Source: AG25 sp035518815
Lineage (GTDB): Bacteria > Gemmatimonadota > Gemmatimonadetes > Gemmatimonadales > GWC2-71-9
Direction: 5' to 3'
Length of the DNA stretch: 64,000 bases
NCBI GenBank assembly: GCA_035518815.1
Contig: DATIXG010000072.1
Location: forward strand, 124,001 to 188,000
In this document: positions 25,072-32,767 of the stretch, in pieces
Layout of the letters: every line of letters begins with the position of its first letter
Position numbering within the stretch: the stretch's first letter is position 1
Program-made: the position numbers and the translations under genes
The notes under the pieces: model-generated
Told to the model about the DNA's origin: nothing
Databases searched by the model: none
Seen by the model: the letters and a program-made list of their open reading frames with translations, nothing else

Positions 25072-25751
25072 CCCCCCTGGCCCGTGCGGCGCATCTGCTC
25101 CCGTTTCTCGCGCTCGTGGCCGCGTGCGAGCCGACGGTGCCGGAGCGCGACTGCAGCACCTGCGTGTACGATTTCGCCGATACGGTCCCCCCGGCGAACG
25201 CACTCGTGTTCCACTGGCCCGCCTCTCGCGAGCCGGTGCGCTTCTACGGCGATCCGCGCGGGGCCATGCCTACCCTGGTCACCCTGGGGGTCACCGCCTG
25301 GGAAGGGCAGTTTCTCTACGGTGAATTTCGGGGCACGATCACGGTCGATTCGAGCCAGGCGGACGTGATCATGTCCTGGGCGGGAGGTGTGCCGCCCGAC
25401 GTCCCTCCCGACCCCGGACCGCCGGTGGACGCGTGCTTCGGTCTCACGACGAACCCCGCAGGCGTCTTTGTCGACTCCTCGGCCTCGGACGTCCTCGTCG
25501 ACACCTCGGTGAAGGTCCTGCACATCACGCTCGGCGCCAGAGGGAGCTTCCCCGCCGCCGTGGTCGCTGCGTGTCTGCGGCGGGTCGCCATTCACGAGCT
25601 CGGGCACGCCCTGGGACTGCTGAAACACAGCGCGTCGTCATTCGACATCATGAACGCGACGCCCACGGTCACAGCGCCCAGCACCATCGACCGGAATACG
25701 GTGGAAGTGTTGTACCACACGCCGGCGACGCTCGTCCCGCCGCCGCGCTAG
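25068..25751 (+). CDS. Metzincin-type zinc metalloprotease lipoprotein
   Basis: This 227-residue protein has a lipoprotein signal (LVAAC) and ends with a metzincin active site: AIHELGHALGLLKHS, the HExxHxxGxxH zinc motif, followed after nine residues by a Met-turn-like DIMN. Two further Cys pairs (CSTC near residue 30, and Cys near 122 and 167) may form disulfides. It is close to the M10/M12 matrixin-like group, but the domain upstream is short (about 120 residues), so it may be a compact or propeptide-less form. It is the last gene of the zinc locus, which would supply its metal. Confidence 0.75.
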   Translation: MTPLARAAHLLPFLALVAACEPTVPERDCSTCVYDFADTVPPANALVFHWPASREPVRFYGDPRGAMPTLVTLGVTAWEGQFLYGEFRGTITVDSSQADVIMSWAGGVPPDVPPDPGPPVDACFGLTTNPAGVFVDSSASDVLVDTSVKVLHITLGARGSFPAAVVAACLRRVAIHELGHALGLLKHSASSFDIMNATPTVTAPSTIDRNTVEVLYHTPATLVPPPR

Positions 25752-25764
25752 GCACCTCCCCTGC

Positions 25765-25793
25765 TTGACACCGGCAGGTCCGGCCCCTAGCCT
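25765..25793 (+). promoter_or_regulatory. Promoter of maeB with leaderless geometry
   Basis: TTGACA (25765-25770, consensus) and TAGCCT (25788-25793) are separated by 17 bases. The maeB ATG begins eight bases after the -10, where a transcript is expected to start, and no ribosome site is present. The mRNA would be leaderless. Confidence 0.6.
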
Positions 25794-25800
25794 CGCCTCA

Positions 25801-28086
25801 ATGGCGATCCGTCGCGAAGAAGCCCTCGAGTACCACGCGAAGGGTCGCCCGGGCAAGATCCAGGTCTCCCCCACCAAGCCCTTCAAGAACCAGCACGACC
25901 TCTCGCTCGCCTACACCCCGGGCGTCGCGGAGCCGTGCCGCGAAATCGCGGAGCGCCCCGACGACGTGTACGCCTACACGGCGCGAGGGAACCTCGTCGC
26001 CGTCGTCACGAACGGGACGGCGGTCCTGGGCCTCGGTGATATCGGGCCGCGCGCGGCGAAGCCGGTCATGGAGGGCAAAGCGCTGTTGTTCAAGGCGTTC
26101 GCCGATCTGGACGTGTTCGACCTCGAGGTCGGGTCAAAGAATCCCGACGACCTGATCCACTTCTGCCGGCTGCTCGAGCCGACCGTGGGTGGCATCAACC
26201 TCGAGGACATCCGATCGCCGGACTGCTTCTACGTGGAGGAGCAGCTCCGGGCCACGCTCTCCATTCCCGTGTTTCACGACGACCAGCATGGCACCGCGAT
26301 CATTTCGGGCGCGGCCCTCCTCAACGCGCTCGAGATCGTGGGCAAGACGATCGGCTCGGTGCGCGTCGTGTTCGCGGGGGCGGGCGCCGCCGCGCAGGCC
26401 ACCGCGTTGCACTACGAGCGCCTCGGCGTCGAGCACGAGCGCATCGTGATGTGCGATCAACACGGCGTGCTCCACGCCGGTCGGACCGACCTCGACCCCT
26501 ACAAGAAACGGTTCGTGAGCGGCACCAAGGCGCGGACCCTGGGCGAGGCCCTCGTCGGCGCGGACGTCTTCGTCGGGCTGTCCACCGGCGGCATCGTCAC
26601 CGGCGAGATGCTCGCGGGGATGGCGCCGCGACCGGTCGTGTTCGCTCTCGCCAACCCGACGCCAGAAATCATGCCCGACGAGGCACGGCGGGCGCGCCCC
26701 GATGCCGTCGTCGCCACCGGTCGCTCCGATTTCGCGAACCAGGTGAACAACGTGCTCGGCTTTCCGTTCATCTTCCGCGGCGCGCTCGACGTGCGGGCGA
26801 GGGCGATCAACGAGCAGATGGAGCTTGCGGCCACGCGCGCCCTCGCTGCGCTCGCCAAACAGGAGGTGCCCGACTCCGTGACCCGGGCGTACGGCCTCGA
26901 GCAGCTGCACTTCGGGCCCGACTACCTGATTCCCAAGCCGTTCGACCCACGCGTGCTCCTGTGGGTGGCGCCCGCCGTCGCGTGGGCCGCCGTGGCGTCG
27001 GGCGTCGCCGGGCGCACGATCGATGAAGAAGAGTACCGCGCCGAGCTCGAGGCCAGGCTGGGCCGCGCGCGGGAGGTGATGCGCGGGCTCTCGGCACGGG
27101 CGCAACGGGCCCCACAGCGGATTGTCTTTCCGGAAGGAACCGAGCCGCGCATCGTTCGCGCGGCCCGCGCGCTCACCGACGAGGGAACGGCCATCCCGAT
27201 CCTCCTCGGCGACGCCGGCCGGGTCCGCGAGCAGGCCCACGCGGTGGGCGTGACCCTGGACGGCATCGAGCTGATTGACCCGCGGACCGCGCCCGACCGG
27301 GAGGCGCTCGCCCGCGAGCTGTGGGAGCGCCGTCGCCGCAAGGGCATCACTCTCCGCGAGGCGCGGGCCCGCGCCGAGGATCCCATGCACTACGCGCTGC
27401 TCACCCTCGGCGCAGGTCGGGCGGATGCCGTCGTCGCCGGGGAGGACACCTACTATCCCGACGCGATCCGTCCGGCGCTCGAGATCATCGGGGCGGAGCC
27501 GGGGCGCCGCCACGTCAGCGGGATTTACATGCTGGTGTTCCCCCAGCACACCCTGTTCTGCGCCGACTGCACGGTGAACATCGATCCGACGGCCGAGACG
27601 CTTGCGGAAATCGCGTCCGCCACCGCGCAGTTCGTACGACGACTCGGGATCGAGCCTCGCGTGGCGATGCTGTCGTTTTCCAATTTCGGATCGGTCCGAC
27701 ACCCGGCCGTGGAGAAGGTGCGGCAGGCGGTGGCGCTCCTGCACGAGCAGGAACCCGGACTCGAGGTCGACGGCGAAATGCAGGCCGACACCGCAGTGGT
27801 GGAACGCCTGCTGACGCAGACGTACCCCTTCGCCCGCCTCAAGGCTCCGGCCAACGTCCTGATCTTCCCGAACCTCGACGCCGCGAACATCTCCTACAAA
27901 CTGCTCGACCGGCTCGGCGGCGCGCAGGCGATCGGCCCGATTCTGGTAGGGATGGCGAAACCGGTCCATATCCTGCAGCGTGGCGCGGAGGTGAGCGACA
28001 TCGTCAACATGGCCGTCATCGCCGCCGTCGACGCCCAGGAGCACCGCCGCGGCACCCCGTCCCCGCCCGCCGGCTCCCCCCCGTGA
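25801..28086 (+). CDS. maeB: NADP-dependent malic enzyme, MaeB type with phosphotransacetylase-like C-domain
   Basis: The 761 residues comprise an N-terminal malic enzyme (residues 1-420: YHAKGRPGKIQV, SLAYTPGVAEPC, HDDQHGTAI, VVFAGAGAAAQA, LSTGGIVTGEM, FALANPTPE) and a C-terminal phosphotransacetylase-like domain (about 430-755: RIVFPEGTEPRIVRAA, GADAVVAGEDT). This is the MaeB multidomain form that decarboxylates malate to pyruvate with NADP, in which the Pta-like domain has a regulatory role. ATG 25801 is used; an in-frame codon at 25765 lies in the -35 box. The next gene starts on its stop (GTGA). Confidence 0.96.
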   Translation: MAIRREEALEYHAKGRPGKIQVSPTKPFKNQHDLSLAYTPGVAEPCREIAERPDDVYAYTARGNLVAVVTNGTAVLGLGDIGPRAAKPVMEGKALLFKAFADLDVFDLEVGSKNPDDLIHFCRLLEPTVGGINLEDIRSPDCFYVEEQLRATLSIPVFHDDQHGTAIISGAALLNALEIVGKTIGSVRVVFAGAGAAAQATALHYERLGVEHERIVMCDQHGVLHAGRTDLDPYKKRFVSGTKARTLGEALVGADVFVGLSTGGIVTGEMLAGMAPRPVVFALANPTPEIMPDEARRARPDAVVATGRSDFANQVNNVLGFPFIFRGALDVRARAINEQMELAATRALAALAKQEVPDSVTRAYGLEQLHFGPDYLIPKPFDPRVLLWVAPAVAWAAVASGVAGRTIDEEEYRAELEARLGRAREVMRGLSARAQRAPQRIVFPEGTEPRIVRAARALTDEGTAIPILLGDAGRVREQAHAVGVTLDGIELIDPRTAPDREALARELWERRRRKGITLREARARAEDPMHYALLTLGAGRADAVVAGEDTYYPDAIRPALEIIGAEPGRRHVSGIYMLVFPQHTLFCADCTVNIDPTAETLAEIASATAQFVRRLGIEPRVAMLSFSNFGSVRHPAVEKVRQAVALLHEQEPGLEVDGEMQADTAVVERLLTQTYPFARLKAPANVLIFPNLDAANISYKLLDRLGGAQAIGPILVGMAKPVHILQRGAEVSDIVNMAVIAAVDAQEHRRGTPSPPAGSPP

Positions 28087-29333
28087 GCCGGTTCGAGGTC
28101 GTCCGCGATCCGCTGTGGAACAATATTCGGCTCGATCCCGAAGCGCTCGCCGTCGTCGACACACCGCCGGTGCAGCGCCTGCGCTACGTGCGACAGCTGG
28201 GTCACGCGTTCCTCGTATATCCCGGCGCGACCCACACGCGGTTCGAGCACGCGTTGGGCGCATACCACCTGGCCCGGCGCGCTCTCGCCCAGCTGGAGGA
28301 AACGGCGCGCGGCCCGCTGCTCGATCCCGCGGCGCGCCTGCGGCTCAAGCTCGCGGCGCTGCTGCACGACATCGGCCACTACCCGTTCTCGCACGCTCTC
28401 GAGGAAGCGGGGATGCCGCATCACGAGGCGCTCGCGGCGCGCCAGCTCGGCGCGGGCGAGCTGGCGCGGTGTCTCGAGCAACTCGGCGTGGCGCCGACGG
28501 ACCTGCTGCCGCTGATTCAGGGCACAAGCGACAGCCCGTTGGCCGGGCTCATCTCGGGGTCGGTGGACGTGGACAAGCTCGACTATCTCTCGCGGGACGC
28601 GTGGATGTGCGGGGTGCCGTATGGCGTGATCGACGTGGATCGCCTCCTGACCTCGCTCTGTGTGGCCGAGGCGTCGACCGGCCCGGTGCTCGCGCTGCAC
28701 GAGAAAGGCCTCACGGCGCTCGAGTCGCTGTTGTTCGCGAAATACCAGATGTATCGGAACGTGTATTGGCACCACGCGGTCCGGAGCGCGACGGTGATGT
28801 TCAACCGGCTCGTGCGGGTGGCGCTGGCCGCGGGGAGGCTGCGCCTCGACGACGTCGCGCACGCAACAGACGACGGGTTCATCCAAGAGCTGCAGCGTGA
28901 TGACCCGACCGGGCTTGCGCGGGCGCTGCGAGAGCGGCGTCTGGCCAAGCGGGCGCTCGACCTCCCGGCGACCGAGCTCCCCGCCGACCCGCCAGCCTGG
29001 GTGGCGGACGATCCCGAGCTCCGCGGCCGGGTCGAGGACACGCTCGCGCGGGACGCGGGCCTCGCGCCCGGTGAGTTGTTCCTCGACTTCCCCGCCAAGG
29101 ACGCGCTCTTCACCCTCGACGTCCCCGTGGTCAAGCGCGACGGGTCGGTGCTGCGGCTGGCCGGCGCGGGCGCCGGGGCCTACCTGGGCCTCGCCCGCGT
29201 CGCCGGGGAGCTGTATCGCACGGCGCGCCGGCTGCGTGTGTTCGTGCTGCGGCCGGCGCGCGTGGATACCAAGGTGATCGTGGATCTCGTCCTGACGCCC
29301 CGCGACCAGGTCGCGGCTCACGTCGCTCCGTAA
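28083..29333 (+). CDS. HD-domain phosphohydrolase (dGTPase/SAMHD1-like)
   Basis: This 416-residue protein has the HD metal set: H in TRFEHALGAYHL, HD in LAALLHDIGHYPFSH, and the distal Asp in DVDKLDYLSRDAWMCGVPYG. The LDYLxRD motif with the preceding substrate-loop residues is characteristic of the SAMHD1/YwfO-like group. Such enzymes hydrolyse dNTPs or nucleotide second messengers; the substrate is not assignable. GTG 28083 overlaps the maeB stop, so it is co-translated with malic enzyme. It converges on the PP2C gene with eight bases between stops. Confidence 0.88.
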   Translation: MSRFEVVRDPLWNNIRLDPEALAVVDTPPVQRLRYVRQLGHAFLVYPGATHTRFEHALGAYHLARRALAQLEETARGPLLDPAARLRLKLAALLHDIGHYPFSHALEEAGMPHHEALAARQLGAGELARCLEQLGVAPTDLLPLIQGTSDSPLAGLISGSVDVDKLDYLSRDAWMCGVPYGVIDVDRLLTSLCVAEASTGPVLALHEKGLTALESLLFAKYQMYRNVYWHHAVRSATVMFNRLVRVALAAGRLRLDDVAHATDDGFIQELQRDDPTGLARALRERRLAKRALDLPATELPADPPAWVADDPELRGRVEDTLARDAGLAPGELFLDFPAKDALFTLDVPVVKRDGSVLRLAGAGAGAYLGLARVAGELYRTARRLRVFVLRPARVDTKVIVDLVLTPRDQVAAHVAP

Positions 29334-29341
29334 GCGCAGGC

Positions 29342-30118
29342 TCAGCTCTTGGGCCGGGGCACCAGCGTGTCGTCGGCGCTGGGAGCGTCGACCGTGTCCA
29401 CCCGCACCACGATGGCCGTGATGTTGTCCAGACCGCCGGAGCGGTTTGCCGCCGCGACGAGCTCAACCACTTGTTCTTCAGGCGCCCGCCCGCTCGCGAG
29501 CACACCGGCAAGCTCGGCATCCTCGAGCATTCCCGTGAGTCCGTCCGACGCCAGCAGAAAGAGGTCATTCGGCTTCACGGAGCCGGCGTACAAATCGGGC
29601 GCCACGTCGTTGTTCGCCCCCACACAGCGTGTGATGACGTTGCTGTAGGGGTGCGTGCGCGCCTGCTCGGGCGTCAGGTAGCCCGCGTCCACCTGCTCCT
29701 GCACGTACGAGTGGTCCTTCGTGATCTGCACCAAGTTGCCGTCGCGAAGCAGGTACGCGCGGCTGTCCCCGACCTGCCCGATGAGGAATCGCGCGCCGTG
29801 CAGCACCAATGCCGTCACAGTGGTGCCCATACCGCGCTTGTCCACTTCGGTCAGCGTGCGCTGGAAGATCGCGCCGTTGGCGGCGCGAATCGCCCCGCGC
29901 ATCCGCTCCGCGATCTGCTCGTCGGCGAGGCCGTTCAACGACCCCAGGTCGCGCGCGACGTTGCTGACCGCCATCTCGCTCGCCACCTCGCCGGCGGCAT
30001 GGCCTCCCATCCCGTCGGCGACGATGAAGATCCCCCGCTCCGGCGCAACGGCATAGTTGTCCTCGTTGCCCGAGCGAACGGTGCCGACATCGGTTCGACC
30101 TGCCGCGGTGAGGTGCAC
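29342..30118 (-). CDS. PP2C-family protein Ser/Thr phosphatase
   Basis: GTG 30118 is chosen because it begins the domain a few residues before DVGTVRSGNEDNY and follows the FHA gene stop by 11 bases; an in-frame GTG-rich extension would overlap that gene. The 258 residues keep all PP2C metal and catalytic motifs: GNEDN, ADGMGGHAAGE, GMGTT, VGDSRAYLL, ASDGL and GGLDNITAIV. It reverses Hanks-type kinase phosphorylation. The neighbouring triple-FHA protein, presumably a phosphothreonine reader, would be a substrate or partner. No kinase gene lies in the window. Confidence 0.93.
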   Translation of the reverse strand: MHLTAAGRTDVGTVRSGNEDNYAVAPERGIFIVADGMGGHAAGEVASEMAVSNVARDLGSLNGLADEQIAERMRGAIRAANGAIFQRTLTEVDKRGMGTTVTALVLHGARFLIGQVGDSRAYLLRDGNLVQITKDHSYVQEQVDAGYLTPEQARTHPYSNVITRCVGANNDVAPDLYAGSVKPNDLFLLASDGLTGMLEDAELAGVLASGRAPEEQVVELVAAANRSGGLDNITAIVVRVDTVDAPSADDTLVPRPKS

Positions 30119-30129
30119 TCGCGCTAGCG

Positions 30130-31512
30130 TTAGGCGAGGAGCCAGTATGTGAGCGCCACCACCCCGGTCGCGCCGGCCAGCAGCACGACCACACTCGCGC
30201 CGCACCCCTTCCCCTTCTTCTCGGGAGGTGGAGCGGGTCCGCGTTTGGGGGCGGCCGTCGCCTTCGGCGCTCGGGAGGGCGGCGCCGGCTTGGGCGCTGG
30301 GCGGGCGGCGACAGGGGGTACCGGTGGACGAGGGGAGGGAGCAGCAGGGGAAGCGGGAGCAGGAGCGGGTGCGGGGGCGGGGGGAGCAGCCTTGGAAGCG
30401 TCATCGGCCGGGGCGCGCACCACGACGGTGCCTCCTCCCCTCTCCACTCCCAGCGCATCGTCCGCGGGCTGGAACGTGAGCACCACGTCCCCGAACCGGA
30501 GGGTCGCCCCAGGCCCCACCGGCGCCTCTCCCTTCACACGCTCGTCATCCACGAAACTCCCGTTCGTCGAATCCAGGTCGACCACCACCCACACGCCCTC
30601 GCGCCGTTGCAGCTTGGCGTGCGCCGTGGAGACGGAGCCGTCAGGAAGTACCACGTCGTTGTAGTCGGCGCGCCCGACGTTGGCCACAGGCGTCTTGATC
30701 TGGAATCGCTGGCCCTTGAGTGGCCCAGCCTTGCCCAGGAGCGTCGCCAGGGCGCCCGGCTGGGGTGGGCGCGGCGCGGACGGGGCCGGCGGGGCGGCGG
30801 GGGCGGGGGGGGGCGCAACAGCCGCTGGTGTCTGATCGGCGTAGAAGCGAAAGTTCTCTTCCCCGATCCGCACGATGTCCGCCCGGGCCAGTCTCCGCTG
30901 TCCCTGCACCCGCTCCTCGTTGACCCATGTCCCGTTTGTGCTGGCGTCGACCAACACGTAGCCCTGCGGCGTCGCCGTGATCTCGGCGTGCCGACGCGAG
31001 ACGTCCTTCCCCCCCACGACCACGTCGCATCCGGCCTCTCGACCGAATACCAGTGACTTGCCCGCGACGACGTACTCGCGCCCATCGGTGAGACTCACGA
31101 CGCGACCGCCCGTACTCGCGCTGGGAGCGCCGCTACGTGCCCCGCCTCCCGCCACCGCAGGCCGCGGTGGCGCCCCCCCGGCTGCCGCAGGCACTCCGAC
31201 CGCCTGCATGAACTGCGTGCTGCCGGTGCGGCGCTCGTCGACGAAGGTCAGCTCCCGACCGCCCAGCTCGATCTTGTCACCGTGCAGCATCGGCGTCGGC
31301 TCGGCGCCCAGGCGCACACCGTTGATCATCACGTCGGCGGCGGGCGTCGCCTTGCGGATCACCACCTGCCCATCGGCCTGACCCTGGATCAGGGCGTGGC
31401 GCGGGAGCATGCCCTCGCCCGTGATGACGATCGTGGACGCCGGGTCGCTGCCCAGGACCAGCTCGCCGACAGGGATGGGGACCCGCTTGTCACCGAATTC
31501 GAGAAGCGCCAT
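30130..31512 (-). CDS. Triple-FHA domain protein with C-terminal membrane tail
   Basis: Starting at 31512 (MALLEFGDKRVPI), the 460 residues contain three FHA domains. The first is at about 1-85 (VLGSDPASTIVI, LPRHALI), the second at about 140-215 (VFGREAGCDVVVGG, SRRHAEI, STNGTWVNEERV) and the third at about 255-340 (VGRADYNDVVLPD, STAHAKL, STNGSFVDDERV). The second and third carry the phosphothreonine-binding SRRH/STAH and STNG signatures; the first looks degenerate. A Pro/Ala-rich linker of about 70 residues leads to a terminal membrane helix, so it is tail-anchored with its domains in the cytoplasm. It pairs with the PP2C gene as the reader/eraser part of Ser/Thr signalling. Confidence 0.9.
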   Translation of the reverse strand: MALLEFGDKRVPIPVGELVLGSDPASTIVITGEGMLPRHALIQGQADGQVVIRKATPAADVMINGVRLGAEPTPMLHGDKIELGGRELTFVDERRTGSTQFMQAVGVPAAAGGAPPRPAVAGGGARSGAPSASTGGRVVSLTDGREYVVAGKSLVFGREAGCDVVVGGKDVSRRHAEITATPQGYVLVDASTNGTWVNEERVQGQRRLARADIVRIGEENFRFYADQTPAAVAPPPAPAAPPAPSAPRPPQPGALATLLGKAGPLKGQRFQIKTPVANVGRADYNDVVLPDGSVSTAHAKLQRREGVWVVVDLDSTNGSFVDDERVKGEAPVGPGATLRFGDVVLTFQPADDALGVERGGGTVVVRAPADDASKAAPPAPAPAPAPASPAAPSPRPPVPPVAARPAPKPAPPSRAPKATAAPKRGPAPPPEKKGKGCGASVVVLLAGATGVVALTYWLLA

Positions 31513-31596
31513 CGCAAGAAACCTGAGAAGGGTGAGGCGAGACCCGAAGTTACGGCCGGGGCCGTAACCGCGCAAGGAAACACGGTTTACGCACGA

Positions 31597-32676
31597 TCAC
31601 CCCGTCGGCTCCAGCGCTCCCTCGTCGCCGCGATCGACGGGACCTCGGCGGAGCCAGTACCAGAACAGGAACGAACCCACGATCACCGTCGCGTAGCTGT
31701 TGATGAAACGCCAGATGAGGGCGTACGATGGGAGCTGCGACGGACTGACGTAGATCTTCATGACGGTCGCCGAAATGATCTCGGCGAGCCCCGCGGACCC
31801 CGGCGTGGGCGCGAAATACAGCAGGAAGGTGATGAACGTCTGCAGCAGCAGGATGTCCACGAAGTTCGCCGGAATGCCGAGCGCGCGGAGCGCGACGTAC
31901 CCGGCCAACAGCTTGTTGGCGTGGGATGGAGCGGAGAGCAGAATCGCCCAGAACAGGGCCAGCCACCCGCTGGGATTGCCGAACGCCACCATGCACTCAT
32001 GGGCGCGGTCGATGCCTTGACGCAGCTTCTCGATGCGCGCCGCTATGCCCTTGCTGCGCCGTTCCAACCGCCCAGCGAGCCAGTGGACGCCGTCGCGCAA
32101 CCAGGCCGGAAACACCATCGCGACGAGCATGAGCACGCCCAGGATGCCGAAGATCGTGAGACTGGTGCGAAACAGATCGTAGTAGTTGATCCCGAGGACG
32201 ATGTTGTGCTGCGCTAGGGACCGGCCCCCGCCCATGTAGATCGCCAACGGGCCGGCGATCGCGAAGAACGCCACGGTCGCGACGAAGGTCATGAAGGTGG
32301 ACGTCATGGCCTCGGGCAGTCGCACCCCCGCGCGCGTCATCGCCCACATCATCGTCGGACCGGCGCCCGTCTGAAACGGCGTGAGGTACGCCGCCCAGGC
32401 GCTCATCCCGCCCGCGAATACCATGTCCCGGAACCGCACACCGGGATGCACGTGCCGTGCGACGACCCACAAGCGCGCGCCTCCCCCGAACCAATCCATG
32501 GACGCGAGCCCAAGCCCGGCCAACATCCAGCCCCAGTGCAGGTGCAACAGCGGGGCGACGACCGCTTCGAGGTTGTCGCCGTAGACGACGAGCACGACGG
32601 CGACGCCAACCAGGGAGATGACTGCGAAGAGCTCGAGACCGCGACGAAGCAGGCGTGGGGTCAGGGCGATCGGCAT
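31597..32676 (-). CDS. LPG synthase transmembrane-region family protein (UPF0104/AglD-like)
   Basis: This 359-residue protein has eight or so membrane segments and the family patterns GGMSAWAAYLTPFQTGAGP, LLQTFITFLLYFAPTPGSAGLAEII and NKLLAGYVAL. These match the N-terminal flippase-like domain of lysylphosphatidylglycerol synthases and archaeal AglD. The C-terminal aminoacyl-transfer domain is missing, so it probably moves a lipid or polyprenol intermediate rather than making LPG. It diverges from uvrA across a 91-base region rich in GTGTCAG repeats. Confidence 0.82.
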   Translation of the reverse strand: MPIALTPRLLRRGLELFAVISLVGVAVVLVVYGDNLEAVVAPLLHLHWGWMLAGLGLASMDWFGGGARLWVVARHVHPGVRFRDMVFAGGMSAWAAYLTPFQTGAGPTMMWAMTRAGVRLPEAMTSTFMTFVATVAFFAIAGPLAIYMGGGRSLAQHNIVLGINYYDLFRTSLTIFGILGVLMLVAMVFPAWLRDGVHWLAGRLERRSKGIAARIEKLRQGIDRAHECMVAFGNPSGWLALFWAILLSAPSHANKLLAGYVALRALGIPANFVDILLLQTFITFLLYFAPTPGSAGLAEIISATVMKIYVSPSQLPSYALIWRFINSYATVIVGSFLFWYWLRRGPVDRGDEGALEPTG

Positions 32677-32691
32677 GGAAGGCGAAAGTAC

Positions 32692-32722
32692 AGGTGTCAG
32701 GTGTCAGGGGCTAGGTGTCAGG
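32692..32722. repeat. Tandem GTGTCAG repeat array upstream of uvrA
   Basis: AGGTGTCAG occurs three times, the first two in direct tandem; the first copy begins near 32692, the second near 32699 and the last near 32714. The last copy forms an inverted pair with GACAC about 10 bases on (GTGTC ... GACAC). It lies in the divergent uvrA promoter region, so it may be either operator repeats or an instance of the short heptamer-type intergenic repeats. Confidence 0.5.
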
Positions 32723-32752
32723 TTCGCCCGACACCCGGCGCCGGGCACCGCT

Positions 32753-32758
32753 TATCTT
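32753..32758 (+). promoter_or_regulatory. -10-like box of uvrA
   Basis: TATCTT lies nine bases before the uvrA ATG at 32768. No matching -35 is obvious. No ribosome site exists before the ATG, consistent with an almost leaderless transcript. Confidence 0.35.
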
Positions 32759-32767
32759 TCTGAGTTT

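Noticed and set aside
22544..25751. A missing znuC hidden in another frame
   Set aside because: I looked for Walker A, signature and Walker B motifs in all frames of the region and saw none.
26134..28263. A 709-codon minus-strand frame opposite maeB
   Set aside because: maeB is fully supported on the plus strand; the antisense frame is a codon-bias artefact.
27894..29321. A 475-codon minus-strand frame opposite the HD phosphohydrolase
   Set aside because: The plus-strand gene has intact HD motifs; the antisense frame has no recognisable feature.
32692..32733. CRISPR array
   Set aside because: The repeated unit is seven to nine bases with almost no spacers; no cas gene is present anywhere in the window.
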